Source: Stutzerimonas stutzeri (GTDB lineage Bacteria > Pseudomonadota > Gammaproteobacteria > Pseudomonadales > Pseudomonadaceae). Taken from it: DNA of 64,000 bases. The notes below the pieces were generated by a model, which was given only the letters and a program-made list of their open reading frames with translations, was not told the origin of the DNA and did no database searches. The DNA lies in the NCBI RefSeq assembly GCF_002890915.1, contig NZ_POUT01000001.1, positions 248,001 to 312,000 of the forward strand. The letters run 5' to 3'. A program made the position numbers and the translations under genes. Below are positions 57,822 through 64,000 of this stretch, in pieces (position 1 is the first letter of the stretch; every line of letters starts with the position of its first letter).

Positions 57822-58742
57822 TCAGCCGAACGCCTGGACGATCCGCTCGCGCTGGCGCGCATCGGGCAGGCGGCCCTGGCCCGCCAGCAGGTTGTCGGCC
57901 ATGTAGCGCGGATTCGAGGTCGCCGGGATCACCGTCGTCACCCCCGGCTCGGCGAGGATGAACTTGAGCAGCAACTGCGCCCAGGAGCTGGCCTCGATCT
58001 CGGCGGCCCAGTCCGGCAACGGCTTGTCCCTGACCCTGGACAGCAGGTTGCCGCGGGTGAAGGGTCGGTTGATCAGGGTGGCGATGCCGTTGTCGGCGCA
58101 GTACGGCAGCAATCGACGTTCGGCATTGCGCTCGCCCACCGAATAATTGAGCTGCACGAAGTCGATGCCCCGTTCCTTGCGCAGCACCGTCAGCAGGTCG
58201 TCATGCGCCGACTCGACGTAATGGGTGATGCCGATGTAGCGCACCCGGCCCTGCTCCTTCAGCTCGCGCAGCAATTGCAGCTGGGTCGCGGTGTCTTGCA
58301 GATTGTGCACCTGCACCAGGTCGAGCGTGTCGCTCTGCAGGGCCCGGAAGCTCGCCTCGAGCTGCCGCTGGCCCGCTTCGCGGCCGCTGGAGGACACTTT
58401 GGTGGCGAGGAACACCTTCTGCCGCGCCTCCAGCCGCGCGACCAGCTCGCCGGTGACCGCTTCGGCCGCGCCGTAGCTGGGCGCGGTGTCGATCAGCCGG
58501 GCGCCACCCGCGACGAAGGTGCGCATCACCTCCAGCAGGGGCTCGAGAGAGGCGTCGTCGAGGCCGACGTGGAACGTTCGCGAAGTCCCCAGGCCGATCA
58601 CCGGCAACGCCTCGCCGCTCGCCGGAATCGGGCGCTGCATCAGTTGCGCGGTGTCGGCGGCGAAGACCGGCAAGCCGGGGGACAGGGCCGCCAGGGCGGT
58701 GAGCGCGGCGGTGTGCTGGAGAAAGGTTCGGCGCGTCGGCAT
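57822..58742 (-). CDS. Tat-exported aldo/keto reductase
   Basis: A 306-residue protein with a twin-arginine signal, TRRTFLQ at 3-9, a hydrophobic core and a cleavage site near PVFA-A (28). The aldo/keto reductase barrel follows. The catalytic tetrad is visible: Asp and Tyr in LIDTAPSYGAAE, Lys in LATKVSSS, His in LVQVHNLQDTAT. Cofactor-binding segments near AEPGVTTVIPATSNPRYM are present, although NADP in the periplasm would be unusual and such proteins may act differently. It is exported by the TatABC system encoded at 34141. GGGAG precedes the ATG. Confidence 0.88.
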   Translation of the reverse strand: MPTRRTFLQHTAALTALAALSPGLPVFAADTAQLMQRPIPASGEALPVIGLGTSRTFHVGLDDASLEPLLEVMRTFVAGGARLIDTAPSYGAAEAVTGELVARLEARQKVFLATKVSSSGREAGQRQLEASFRALQSDTLDLVQVHNLQDTATQLQLLRELKEQGRVRYIGITHYVESAHDDLLTVLRKERGIDFVQLNYSVGERNAERRLLPYCADNGIATLINRPFTRGNLLSRVRDKPLPDWAAEIEASSWAQLLLKFILAEPGVTTVIPATSNPRYMADNLLAGQGRLPDARQRERIVQAFG

Positions 58743-58895
58743 GCGGGCTCTCCCGGAAAGCGGGGCTGGCGATGGAGCGATTCAGTGTAGAACACGCCCG
58801 CCATCTACGGCCGCACCCTGCGCACGCAGGACGGATCGTCGGTGCAATCCACAATAATGGCAAAATGCCTTTATTCGGTTTACCCTTGCGCGCCG

Positions 58896-58940
58896 CCGCT
58901 CCGTTCTCCGCTCCGTTCTCCGCTCCGTTCTCCGCTCCGT
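58896..58940. repeat. 12-bp tandem repeat
   Basis: The unit CCGCTCCGTTCT occurs three times exactly and then partly (58896-58907, 58908-58919, 58920-58931, 58932-58940). It lies in the gap just before a small membrane-protein gene. Replication slippage could vary the copy number. Confidence 0.9.
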
Positions 58941-58950
58941 CGAGGCACCC

Positions 58951-59136
58951 ATGCCGTCGCGCCGCTCCCTTCGCCACCCTGTCGTTCGTCGCCTGCCCTG
59001 GCGCCGACGGGTCGGACACCTTCTCGTATCGCTCGCCTACCTGGCCGGGCTGGTGGCGATCTTCGGCCTCAGCCTGCTGCTGCTACCGGACGACACCGGC
59101 GTGGGCCGACTGCTGCGCCTGGCGGCGGGCGGCTAG
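58951..59136 (+). CDS. Small basic single-pass membrane protein
   Basis: A 61-residue predicted protein. The first 22 residues are strongly basic (about nine Arg), followed by one membrane helix LVSLAYLAGLVAIFGLSLLL (about 25-44) and a short tail. GAGG lies 5 bases before the ATG at 58951. No family was recognised. The topology rule puts the basic end in the cytoplasm. It sits 207 bases upstream of the soluble FIST chemoreceptor gene and could be expressed with it, but that is unproven. A chance frame cannot be excluded. Confidence 0.5.
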   Translation: MPSRRSLRHPVVRRLPWRRRVGHLLVSLAYLAGLVAIFGLSLLLLPDDTGVGRLLRLAAGG

Positions 59137-59343
59137 GGGCTGTTGCCGTTTCGTTCACGGCCGCGCCGGAGCCGGCTCGTGGACCGGCAGGCCGTTCGGC
59201 ACGGCTACGACTTCAGGCGCAGTACCAAGGTGTCATTGGCCACTGCGGGCGTTGTCGCTAGGGTCAAGGCGTCCGGCTGGCCGCCGGTGGGCGCTCTCGC
59301 CGCACCGGCAGGCGGCACCACGTCCCTGCCTGTGAGAGTCCGC

Positions 59344-61365
59344 ATGTTTTCCTTCTCCCGCCTCGCGTCCGGCCAGGGCGCTGCCGCCGACGGTGTGCTG
59401 AGCCTGCTCAGCTCCGCCGCCGAGCTTGCCCCGCAACTGGCGGCGCTGCGCTTCACGCCGACCTACATCGCCGGCTTCGTCTCGCCCCATCTGGATCTGG
59501 ACGCCGTGGCCCGGCAGATCCGCCAGCGCTTCCCGCAGGCGGTGCTGAGCCTGTGCACCACCGCCGGCGAGCTGTGCAGCGACCAGGGCCGGCTGTACTG
59601 CGCCACCGGCGAGCGCTGGGACCGGGTGGTGCTGCAACTGTTCGACGCCAGCGTCATCGCCCAGGCAGAGATCGTCCACGTGCCGCTGGAATGTCGCGAC
59701 ATTCGCGGTGGCGGCCCGCAGCTGGGCATGGCCGAACGCATCGCCCGGCTCGTCGACTCGATCCGCCGGCTGCAGGTCGGCCTGCCGATCGATCACCGCG
59801 ACACCCTCGCCATGGCCTTCTTCGATGGCCTGTCGGCATCCGAGTCGTTCTTCATGGAGGCGCTCTACGAGTCGGGCCGTTTCCCCTGCCTGTTCGTCGG
59901 TGGCTCGGCCGGCGGTACGCTGGATTTCCAGCACACCCGCCTGCACGACGGCACGCGCAGCTATGAGAACCACGCCCTGATCGTCTTTCTCAAGTGCGCC
60001 CGGCAGGTGCGCTTCGGCGTCTTCAAGAGCCAGAACTTCGAGCCGACCCCCGTGCGCCTGAGCGTCCTCAGTGCCTCGCTGGAAGAACGCTACATCAGCC
60101 AGGTGGTCGACGCCCAAGGCAACATCCGCACGATGGTCGCCGCCCTCTGCCAGGCCCTGGACTGCAGCGAGCAGGCCCTGGACGCGCGGCTGGCCGACTA
60201 CTCGTTCGCCATTCGCGTGGGCGAGGAATACTTCGTGCGTTCGATCTCGCGCATCGATCCAGCGAACCAGCGCGTCCACCTGTTCTGCGACGTCGCGCCC
60301 GGCGAGGAACTGGTGATGGTGCGCCGCACGCCACTGCCGGAGGCGACTCGCCGCGACTTCCAGCGCTTCATGCGGGACAAGCCGGGCAAGCCGCTGGTCG
60401 GCATTCTCAACGACTGCATCCTCCGGCGCCTGAACAACCCATCGACACTGGCCGAGATGGGCAACGTCTTCGCCGGCGTGCCGGTGCTGGGATACTCGAC
60501 CTTCGGTGAGATCCTCGGGTTGAACCTGAACCAGACGCTGACGGCCGTGTTCTTCTTCCGGGTACCGGCCGGAGCGGCCTTTGGCGACGACTACACCGAC
60601 CGCTTCATCGCCTACCACGGCGAGTTCAAGGCGTTCTTCCTGCGCCGACAGGTGAAGAAGCTCGCCGGCCTGAGCCAGGTGGTGGTCAAGCAGATCGAGC
60701 AGTTCAAGCGCCAGGATTTCAGTAGCAGCCTGGACATCGACGGCCTGGACGAGCACATCCGCCCGGTGTTCCGCGGCCTGGCCGACCTCGGGCAGGTACT
60801 GGCGCAGGCCGAAGCGCAGCGCCAGGCGCTGGCCGAGCAGTTGCGCCTGTGCGCCACCGAGCTGCATGGCTCGATGGACACGCTGGGCCTGAACATCGGC
60901 CAGCAGGCCGCGGTGATCGACCGCGCCGGCGACTCCATCAAGCAGATGGTCGGCCAGGCCGACGCGGTGGTCTCCAGCACGCGCGACCTGGCGCAGTCCA
61001 GCCAGCGCATCCAGTCCGTGGTCCAGGTGATCCAGCAGATCGCCGGGCAGACCAACCTGCTGGCGCTCAACGCCGCCATCGAGGCCGCCCGCGCCGGCGA
61101 TCTGGGGCGCGGCTTCGCGGTGGTCGCCGACGAGGTCCGCAAACTCGCCGAGAAGACCGGGCAGAATGCCGAGGAAATCAGCACGGACATCGGCCGCCTG
61201 GCCGCCGAGATCCGCCAGGTCGCCGAGCACATCGAAGCGCAGTCGGCCGACGTCGGCGCGCTGACCGATCTGCTCGACACGCTGGAAGCGACCAGCCGGC
61301 ATACCGCGAGCATGTCCGGGCGCACCAAGGGCGTCGCCGATACGCTACTGGGCCTCATCCACTGA
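59344..61365 (+). CDS. FIST-domain soluble methyl-accepting chemotaxis-type sensor
   Basis: A 673-residue protein. FIST_N (about 30-240, with [18 protein letters not shown] start, [20 protein letters not shown] and [20 protein letters not shown]) is followed by FIST_C (about 240-410, with [20 protein letters not shown] and [15 protein letters not shown]). A linker helix leads to an MCP signalling domain (about 520-673) with the hairpin tip [20 protein letters not shown] and [20 protein letters not shown]. There is no membrane segment, so it is a cytoplasmic receptor. FIST domains are proposed to bind small ligands such as amino acids. The ATG at 59344 begins just before the FIST domain. A strong terminator follows. 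Confidence 0.9.
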   Translation: MFSFSRLASGQGAAADGVLSLLSSAAELAPQLAALRFTPTYIAGFVSPHLDLDAVARQIRQRFPQAVLSLCTTAGELCSDQGRLYCATGERWDRVVLQLFDASVIAQAEIVHVPLECRDIRGGGPQLGMAERIARLVDSIRRLQVGLPIDHRDTLAMAFFDGLSASESFFMEALYESGRFPCLFVGGSAGGTLDFQHTRLHDGTRSYENHALIVFLKCARQVRFGVFKSQNFEPTPVRLSVLSASLEERYISQVVDAQGNIRTMVAALCQALDCSEQALDARLADYSFAIRVGEEYFVRSISRIDPANQRVHLFCDVAPGEELVMVRRTPLPEATRRDFQRFMRDKPGKPLVGILNDCILRRLNNPSTLAEMGNVFAGVPVLGYSTFGEILGLNLNQTLTAVFFFRVPAGAAFGDDYTDRFIAYHGEFKAFFLRRQVKKLAGLSQVVVKQIEQFKRQDFSSSLDIDGLDEHIRPVFRGLADLGQVLAQAEAQRQALAEQLRLCATELHGSMDTLGLNIGQQAAVIDRAGDSIKQMVGQADAVVSSTRDLAQSSQRIQSVVQVIQQIAGQTNLLALNAAIEAARAGDLGRGFAVVADEVRKLAEKTGQNAEEISTDIGRLAAEIRQVAEHIEAQSADVGALTDLLDTLEATSRHTASMSGRTKGVADTLLGLIH

Positions 61366-61374
61366 AAACAACGA

Positions 61375-61407
61375 CGCCCGCGCGAGACGGGCCCGCGCGG
61401 GCGTTTC
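61375..61407. terminator. Terminator between chemoreceptor and nitroreductase genes
   Basis: ACGCCCGCGCG pairs with CGCGCGGGCGT and is followed by TTTCAT. It is shared by the convergent genes ending at 61365 and 61421. Confidence 0.85.
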
Positions 61408-61420
61408 ATGAAGCGACGCC

Positions 61421-62023
61421 TCAGAAGCGGTCGCGGATCACCACCTCGTCGAACGGCAGCTTGCCGACCCGTGGCTTGGGCTCGACCGTTCCCTTGCCCA
61501 CCGCGACCATCAGGGCGATCACGTGGTTTTCCGGCAGGTTGATCAGCTTGGCCACCGCGGCGAAGTCGAAGCCATCCATCGGGCAGGACTCCAGGCCCCT
61601 GGCGCGCGCCGCCAGCATCAGCGTCTGCGCCATCAGCCCGCAGCTGCGCATGGTTTCGTCGCGCTGCACCTGCGGCTTGTCGCGGTAGTAGGCATCGATG
61701 GCAGCGGCCATGTAGTCCTGCACCTCGGCAGGCGCCCCCTCCCAGACGCGGCGAACATTCTGCGACCAGCTGTCGAGCTGGGCGCAGACCACCACCAGCA
61801 TCGAGGCGTCGGTCATCTGTGCCTGGTTCCAGCCCGCCTCGCGGATCTGCGCGCGCAGGGCCGGGTCGCTCACCTCGACCAGCCGGACATGCTGCAGGTT
61901 GAAGGCCGACGGCGCGAACAGCGCCAGCCGCAGCAGTTCGTCCTTTTCCTCGCGGCTGAGCTGGAACGCCGGATCATAGGCTTTGACGGCGCGGCGGCTG
62001 CGAATGGCTTCTTCGGTGTTCAT
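61421..62023 (-). CDS. Nitroreductase family protein
   Basis: A 200-residue FMN-dependent oxidoreductase. IRSRRAVKAYDPAFQLSREE at about 7-26 carries the R-R-S/A-V-K FMN-phosphate-binding start. LFAPSAFNLQHVRLVEVSD is the typical second FMN contact (A-P-S-x-x-N-x-Q). ARGLESCPMDGFDFAAVAKL and the C-terminal VALMVAVGKGT (as VIALMVAVGKGTVEPKPR) complete the family. It would use NAD(P)H to reduce nitro or quinone compounds. The same gene lies near pckA in P. aeruginosa. GGAG precedes the ATG. Confidence 0.88.
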   Translation of the reverse strand: MNTEEAIRSRRAVKAYDPAFQLSREEKDELLRLALFAPSAFNLQHVRLVEVSDPALRAQIREAGWNQAQMTDASMLVVVCAQLDSWSQNVRRVWEGAPAEVQDYMAAAIDAYYRDKPQVQRDETMRSCGLMAQTLMLAARARGLESCPMDGFDFAAVAKLINLPENHVIALMVAVGKGTVEPKPRVGKLPFDEVVIRDRF

Positions 62024-62190
62024 GACGACTCCTCGGGCGAATGTAACGGGTAATGCTAAGGGCGACGATCGATCGAATCCACGCGAGCCGACTGATGTTG
62101 ATCATCGATTGTTTCGATGCTTGTTGCGCGCAACGAAAAGGCTCTGCCCGATTGCATGTTGCTCGAAGTATCGAGGTGTTCTGAACGTCC

Positions 62191-62257
62191 GTAGGAGCGG
62201 GCCCTGCCCGCCAAGCTTTGCGCGCTGGAATATTCGCGGGGCATGGCCCGCTCCTAC
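62191..62257. repeat. REP-like inverted repeat (GTAGGAGCGGGCC type)
   Basis: GTAGGAGCGGGCC at 62191-62203 and GGCCCGCTCCTAC at 62245-62257 are perfect inverted arms. Inner CCTGCCCGCC and GCGGGGCA arms also pair. This is the common Pseudomonas REP form and is related to the copy at 52075. Confidence 0.85.
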
Positions 62258-62280
62258 AGGAGTATGTCTATGCGCAAACG

Positions 62281-62301
62281 AAAAAGCCGCCCGGAGGCGG
62301 C
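62281..62301 (-). terminator. Rho-independent terminator of pckA
   Basis: Read on the minus strand, GCCGCC and GGCGGC pair across a TCCG loop and a run of five T follows. It starts 26 bases after the pckA stop. Confidence 0.9.
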
Positions 62302-62327
62302 CTTGACGCGGATGCGAACGGTGCGGC

Positions 62328-63872
62328 TCAGAGCTGCGGGCCGGCGCTCCTGATCGCATCGGAGACATCGAACTTCTTGAAGTTCTCGATGAACTTGGCC
62401 GCCAGTTCCTTGGCCGCCTGGTCGTAGGCGCCCTTGTCGGCCCAGGTGTTGCGCGGGTTGAGCAGCTGGGTCTCGACGCCAGCGACAGCCTTCGGCACGT
62501 CCAGGTTGATGATCGGCAGGTGCTCGGTCTCGGCACCGACCAGCGCGCCGCTCTGGATCGCCGCGATCACCGCGCGGGTGGTGGGGATGTTGAAGCGCTT
62601 GCCGACGCCGTAGCCGCCGCCGGTCCAGCCGGTGTTGACCAGGTAGACCTTGGAGCCGAAGCCGTTGATGCGCTTGATCAGCAGCTCGGCGTATTCGCCG
62701 GCCGGACGCGGGAAGAACGGCGCGCCGAAGCAGGTGGAGAAGGTCGACTTGATGCCGCTGCCCGAACCCATCTCGGTGGAGCCGACCAGCGCGGTGTAGC
62801 CGGAGAGGAAGTGGTAGGCGGCCTGCTCGTTGTTGAGGATCGACACCGGCGGCAGCACGCCGGTCAGGTCGCAGGTGAGGAAGATCACCGCGTTCGGCTC
62901 GCCGCCGAGGTTCTTCTCGCTACGCTTCTCGACGTGCTCCAGCGGATAGGCGGCGCGGCTGTTCTGGGTCAGGCTGGCGTCGGCGTAGTCGGGCAGGCGG
63001 GTGCGCGCGTCGAGCACCACGTTCTCCAGCACGGCGCCGAACTTGATGGCCTTCCAGATCACCGGCTCGTTCTTCTCGGACAGGTCGATGCACTTGGCGT
63101 AGCAGCCGCCCTCGATATTGAACACGCGACCGACGCCCCAGCCGTGCTCGTCGTCGCCGATCAGGTAGCGACTCTCGTCGGCCGACAGGGTGGTCTTGCC
63201 GGTGCCGGACAGGCCGAAGAACAGGGTGGTGTCGCCGTCTTCGCCGATGTTGGCGGCGCAGTGCATCGGCAGCACGTCGACGTCCGGCAGCAGGAAGTTC
63301 TGCACGGAGAACATGGCCTTCTTCATTTCACCGGCGTAGCGCATGCCGGCGATCAGCACCTTCTTCTCGGCGAAGTTGAGGATCACGCAGCCATCGGAAT
63401 TGGTGCCGTCGCGCTCGGGCACGCACTGGAAGAACGGCGCGTTGAGGATGCGCCATTCGCCCAGGCCGGCCGGGTTGAAACGCTCCGGGGTGATGAACAG
63501 GCAACGGCCGAACAGGTTGTGCCAGGCCGTTTCGGTGGCCATCTTGACGGGGAGGTAGTGCTCGGGGTCGGCACCGACGTGCACGTGCGACACGAAGCTG
63601 TCACGCTCGCCCAGGTAGGCTTCGACGCGGTTCCACAGGGCCTCGAAGTTGCCCGCCGGGAACGGCCGGTTGATCGGGCCCCAGGCGATCTTGTGCTGGG
63701 TGCTGGGCTCTTCGACGATGTAGCGGTCAGCCGGGGAACGGCCCGTGCGATGCCCGGTCTTCACCACCAGAGAGCCATCGGCGGACAGCTCGCCCTCGCC
63801 GCGCCTGACGGCTTCTTCGATCAATTGAGCGGTGCTGATGTCGGTGTACACGGCGTTGGTGGCTTGCGTCAT
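62328..63872 (-). CDS. pckA: ATP-dependent phosphoenolpyruvate carboxykinase
   Basis: A 514-residue enzyme that converts oxaloacetate and ATP to phosphoenolpyruvate and CO2, the entry step of gluconeogenesis. The kinase-1a P-loop [13 protein letters not shown] and the metal-binding segment [20 protein letters not shown] are diagnostic. So are [18 protein letters not shown] and the PCK-specific [20 protein letters not shown]. The C-terminal [20 protein letters not shown] precedes the tail. GGGGA precedes the ATG at 63872. With fbp in the same window it serves growth on C4 acids. Confidence 0.97.
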   Translation of the reverse strand: MTQATNAVYTDISTAQLIEEAVRRGEGELSADGSLVVKTGHRTGRSPADRYIVEEPSTQHKIAWGPINRPFPAGNFEALWNRVEAYLGERDSFVSHVHVGADPEHYLPVKMATETAWHNLFGRCLFITPERFNPAGLGEWRILNAPFFQCVPERDGTNSDGCVILNFAEKKVLIAGMRYAGEMKKAMFSVQNFLLPDVDVLPMHCAANIGEDGDTTLFFGLSGTGKTTLSADESRYLIGDDEHGWGVGRVFNIEGGCYAKCIDLSEKNEPVIWKAIKFGAVLENVVLDARTRLPDYADASLTQNSRAAYPLEHVEKRSEKNLGGEPNAVIFLTCDLTGVLPPVSILNNEQAAYHFLSGYTALVGSTEMGSGSGIKSTFSTCFGAPFFPRPAGEYAELLIKRINGFGSKVYLVNTGWTGGGYGVGKRFNIPTTRAVIAAIQSGALVGAETEHLPIINLDVPKAVAGVETQLLNPRNTWADKGAYDQAAKELAAKFIENFKKFDVSDAIRSAGPQL

Positions 63873-64000
63873 GAGTGTCCCCGTCGGCCCTGGGCCGATT
63901 CCTCCATGCTGTTGTAGCCCACCGGACGGTGAACTACATCGAAAAAAGTGCGCGCGATTATGCCAGAAAATGCGTCGCGCTGGGTATGAGCCTGTGATGG
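63873..64000. other. Upstream region of pckA (window edge)
   Basis: These 128 bases probably contain the pckA promoter. No gene start, hairpin or convincing operator was identified before the window ends. Confidence 0.4.

Larger units (their letters stand above)
62024..62327. other. Intergenic region between nitroreductase and pckA
   Basis: This 304-base gap holds a REP-like repeat (62191-62257) and the pckA terminator (62281-62301). An AT-rich patch near 62095-62130 may be the nitroreductase promoter. No gene was seen. Confidence 0.6.

Noticed and set aside
58896..58940. CRISPR-like short repeats
   Set aside because: The units are only 12 bases and directly adjacent with no spacers, and there are no cas genes.
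59143..59343. Upstream in-frame extension of the FIST chemoreceptor
   Set aside because: The extra 67 residues are Arg/Pro/Gly-rich, have no family match and would overlap the end region of the small membrane gene. The ATG at 59344 gives the expected FIST N-terminus.

Overview
This is about 64 kb of GC-rich chromosome from a gammaproteobacterium, almost certainly a Pseudomonas in the broad sense (P. stutzeri / P. mendocina-like lineages are possible). The evidence is a run of core genes in the order known from Pseudomonas chromosomes: typA-thiI-glnA-ntrBC; hslVU-DUF971-ubiEJB-hisIE-tatABC-rsmE; dtd-pip; cysQ-nudE-yrfG; and thioesterase-alcohol dehydrogenase-acyl-CoA dehydrogenase-hydroxyacyl-CoA dehydrogenase-LysR-nitroreductase-pckA. 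Typical Pseudomonas intergenic REP-like palindromes also occur throughout. I saw no rRNA, tRNA, CRISPR array or intact transposon.

Layout. 1-4220 (minus): an Mrp-type cation/proton antiporter operon ordered E-F-G-B-C-D-D', with no full MrpA and the last gene cut by the window edge. 4367-5682: a hydrolase and phosphoribosyltransferase pair. 6003-7628: a secreted sorbosone-dehydrogenase-like enzyme and a cytochrome c. 7968-11373: a sigma-54 two-component system divergent from a secreted DUF4168 protein whose upstream region carries a good -24/-12 promoter. 11573-15469: redox enzymes, including a GMC flavoprotein coupled to a 45-residue twin-arginine leader peptide. 15486-16470: mobile-element debris (IS66 end, probable hemagglutinin scrap, possible group II intron scrap). 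16709-26028: translation and nitrogen control (typA, thiI, glnA, ntrB, ntrC) with NtrC sites and a sigma-54 promoter.

26300-36897: trmL, the HslVU protease, ubiquinone genes (ubiE, ubiJ, ubiB), histidine genes (hisI, hisE), Tat export genes and rsmE. The mcl-PHA synthesis cluster that lies between the DUF971 gene and ubiE in P. aeruginosa is missing; only its flanking genes remain. 36918-43405: dtd, pip, small lipoproteins, fbp and glgP. 43612-47000: small enzymes and the cysQ-nudE-yrfG salvage/housekeeping genes. 47150-49705: an orphan hybrid histidine kinase. 49894-56205: a glycine-zipper protein and a beta-oxidation-like operon with its divergent LysR regulator. 56483-61365: an ATP/ADP-translocase-family transporter, a Tat-exported aldo/keto reductase, a small membrane protein and a soluble FIST-domain chemoreceptor. 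61421-63872: nitroreductase and pckA.

The parts worth most attention are the compact sigma-54 two-component/DUF4168 unit, the GMC oxidoreductase with its minimal Tat carrier, the soluble FIST chemoreceptor beside a small membrane protein, the mobile-element graveyard at 15.5-16.5 kb, and the lost PHA cluster.
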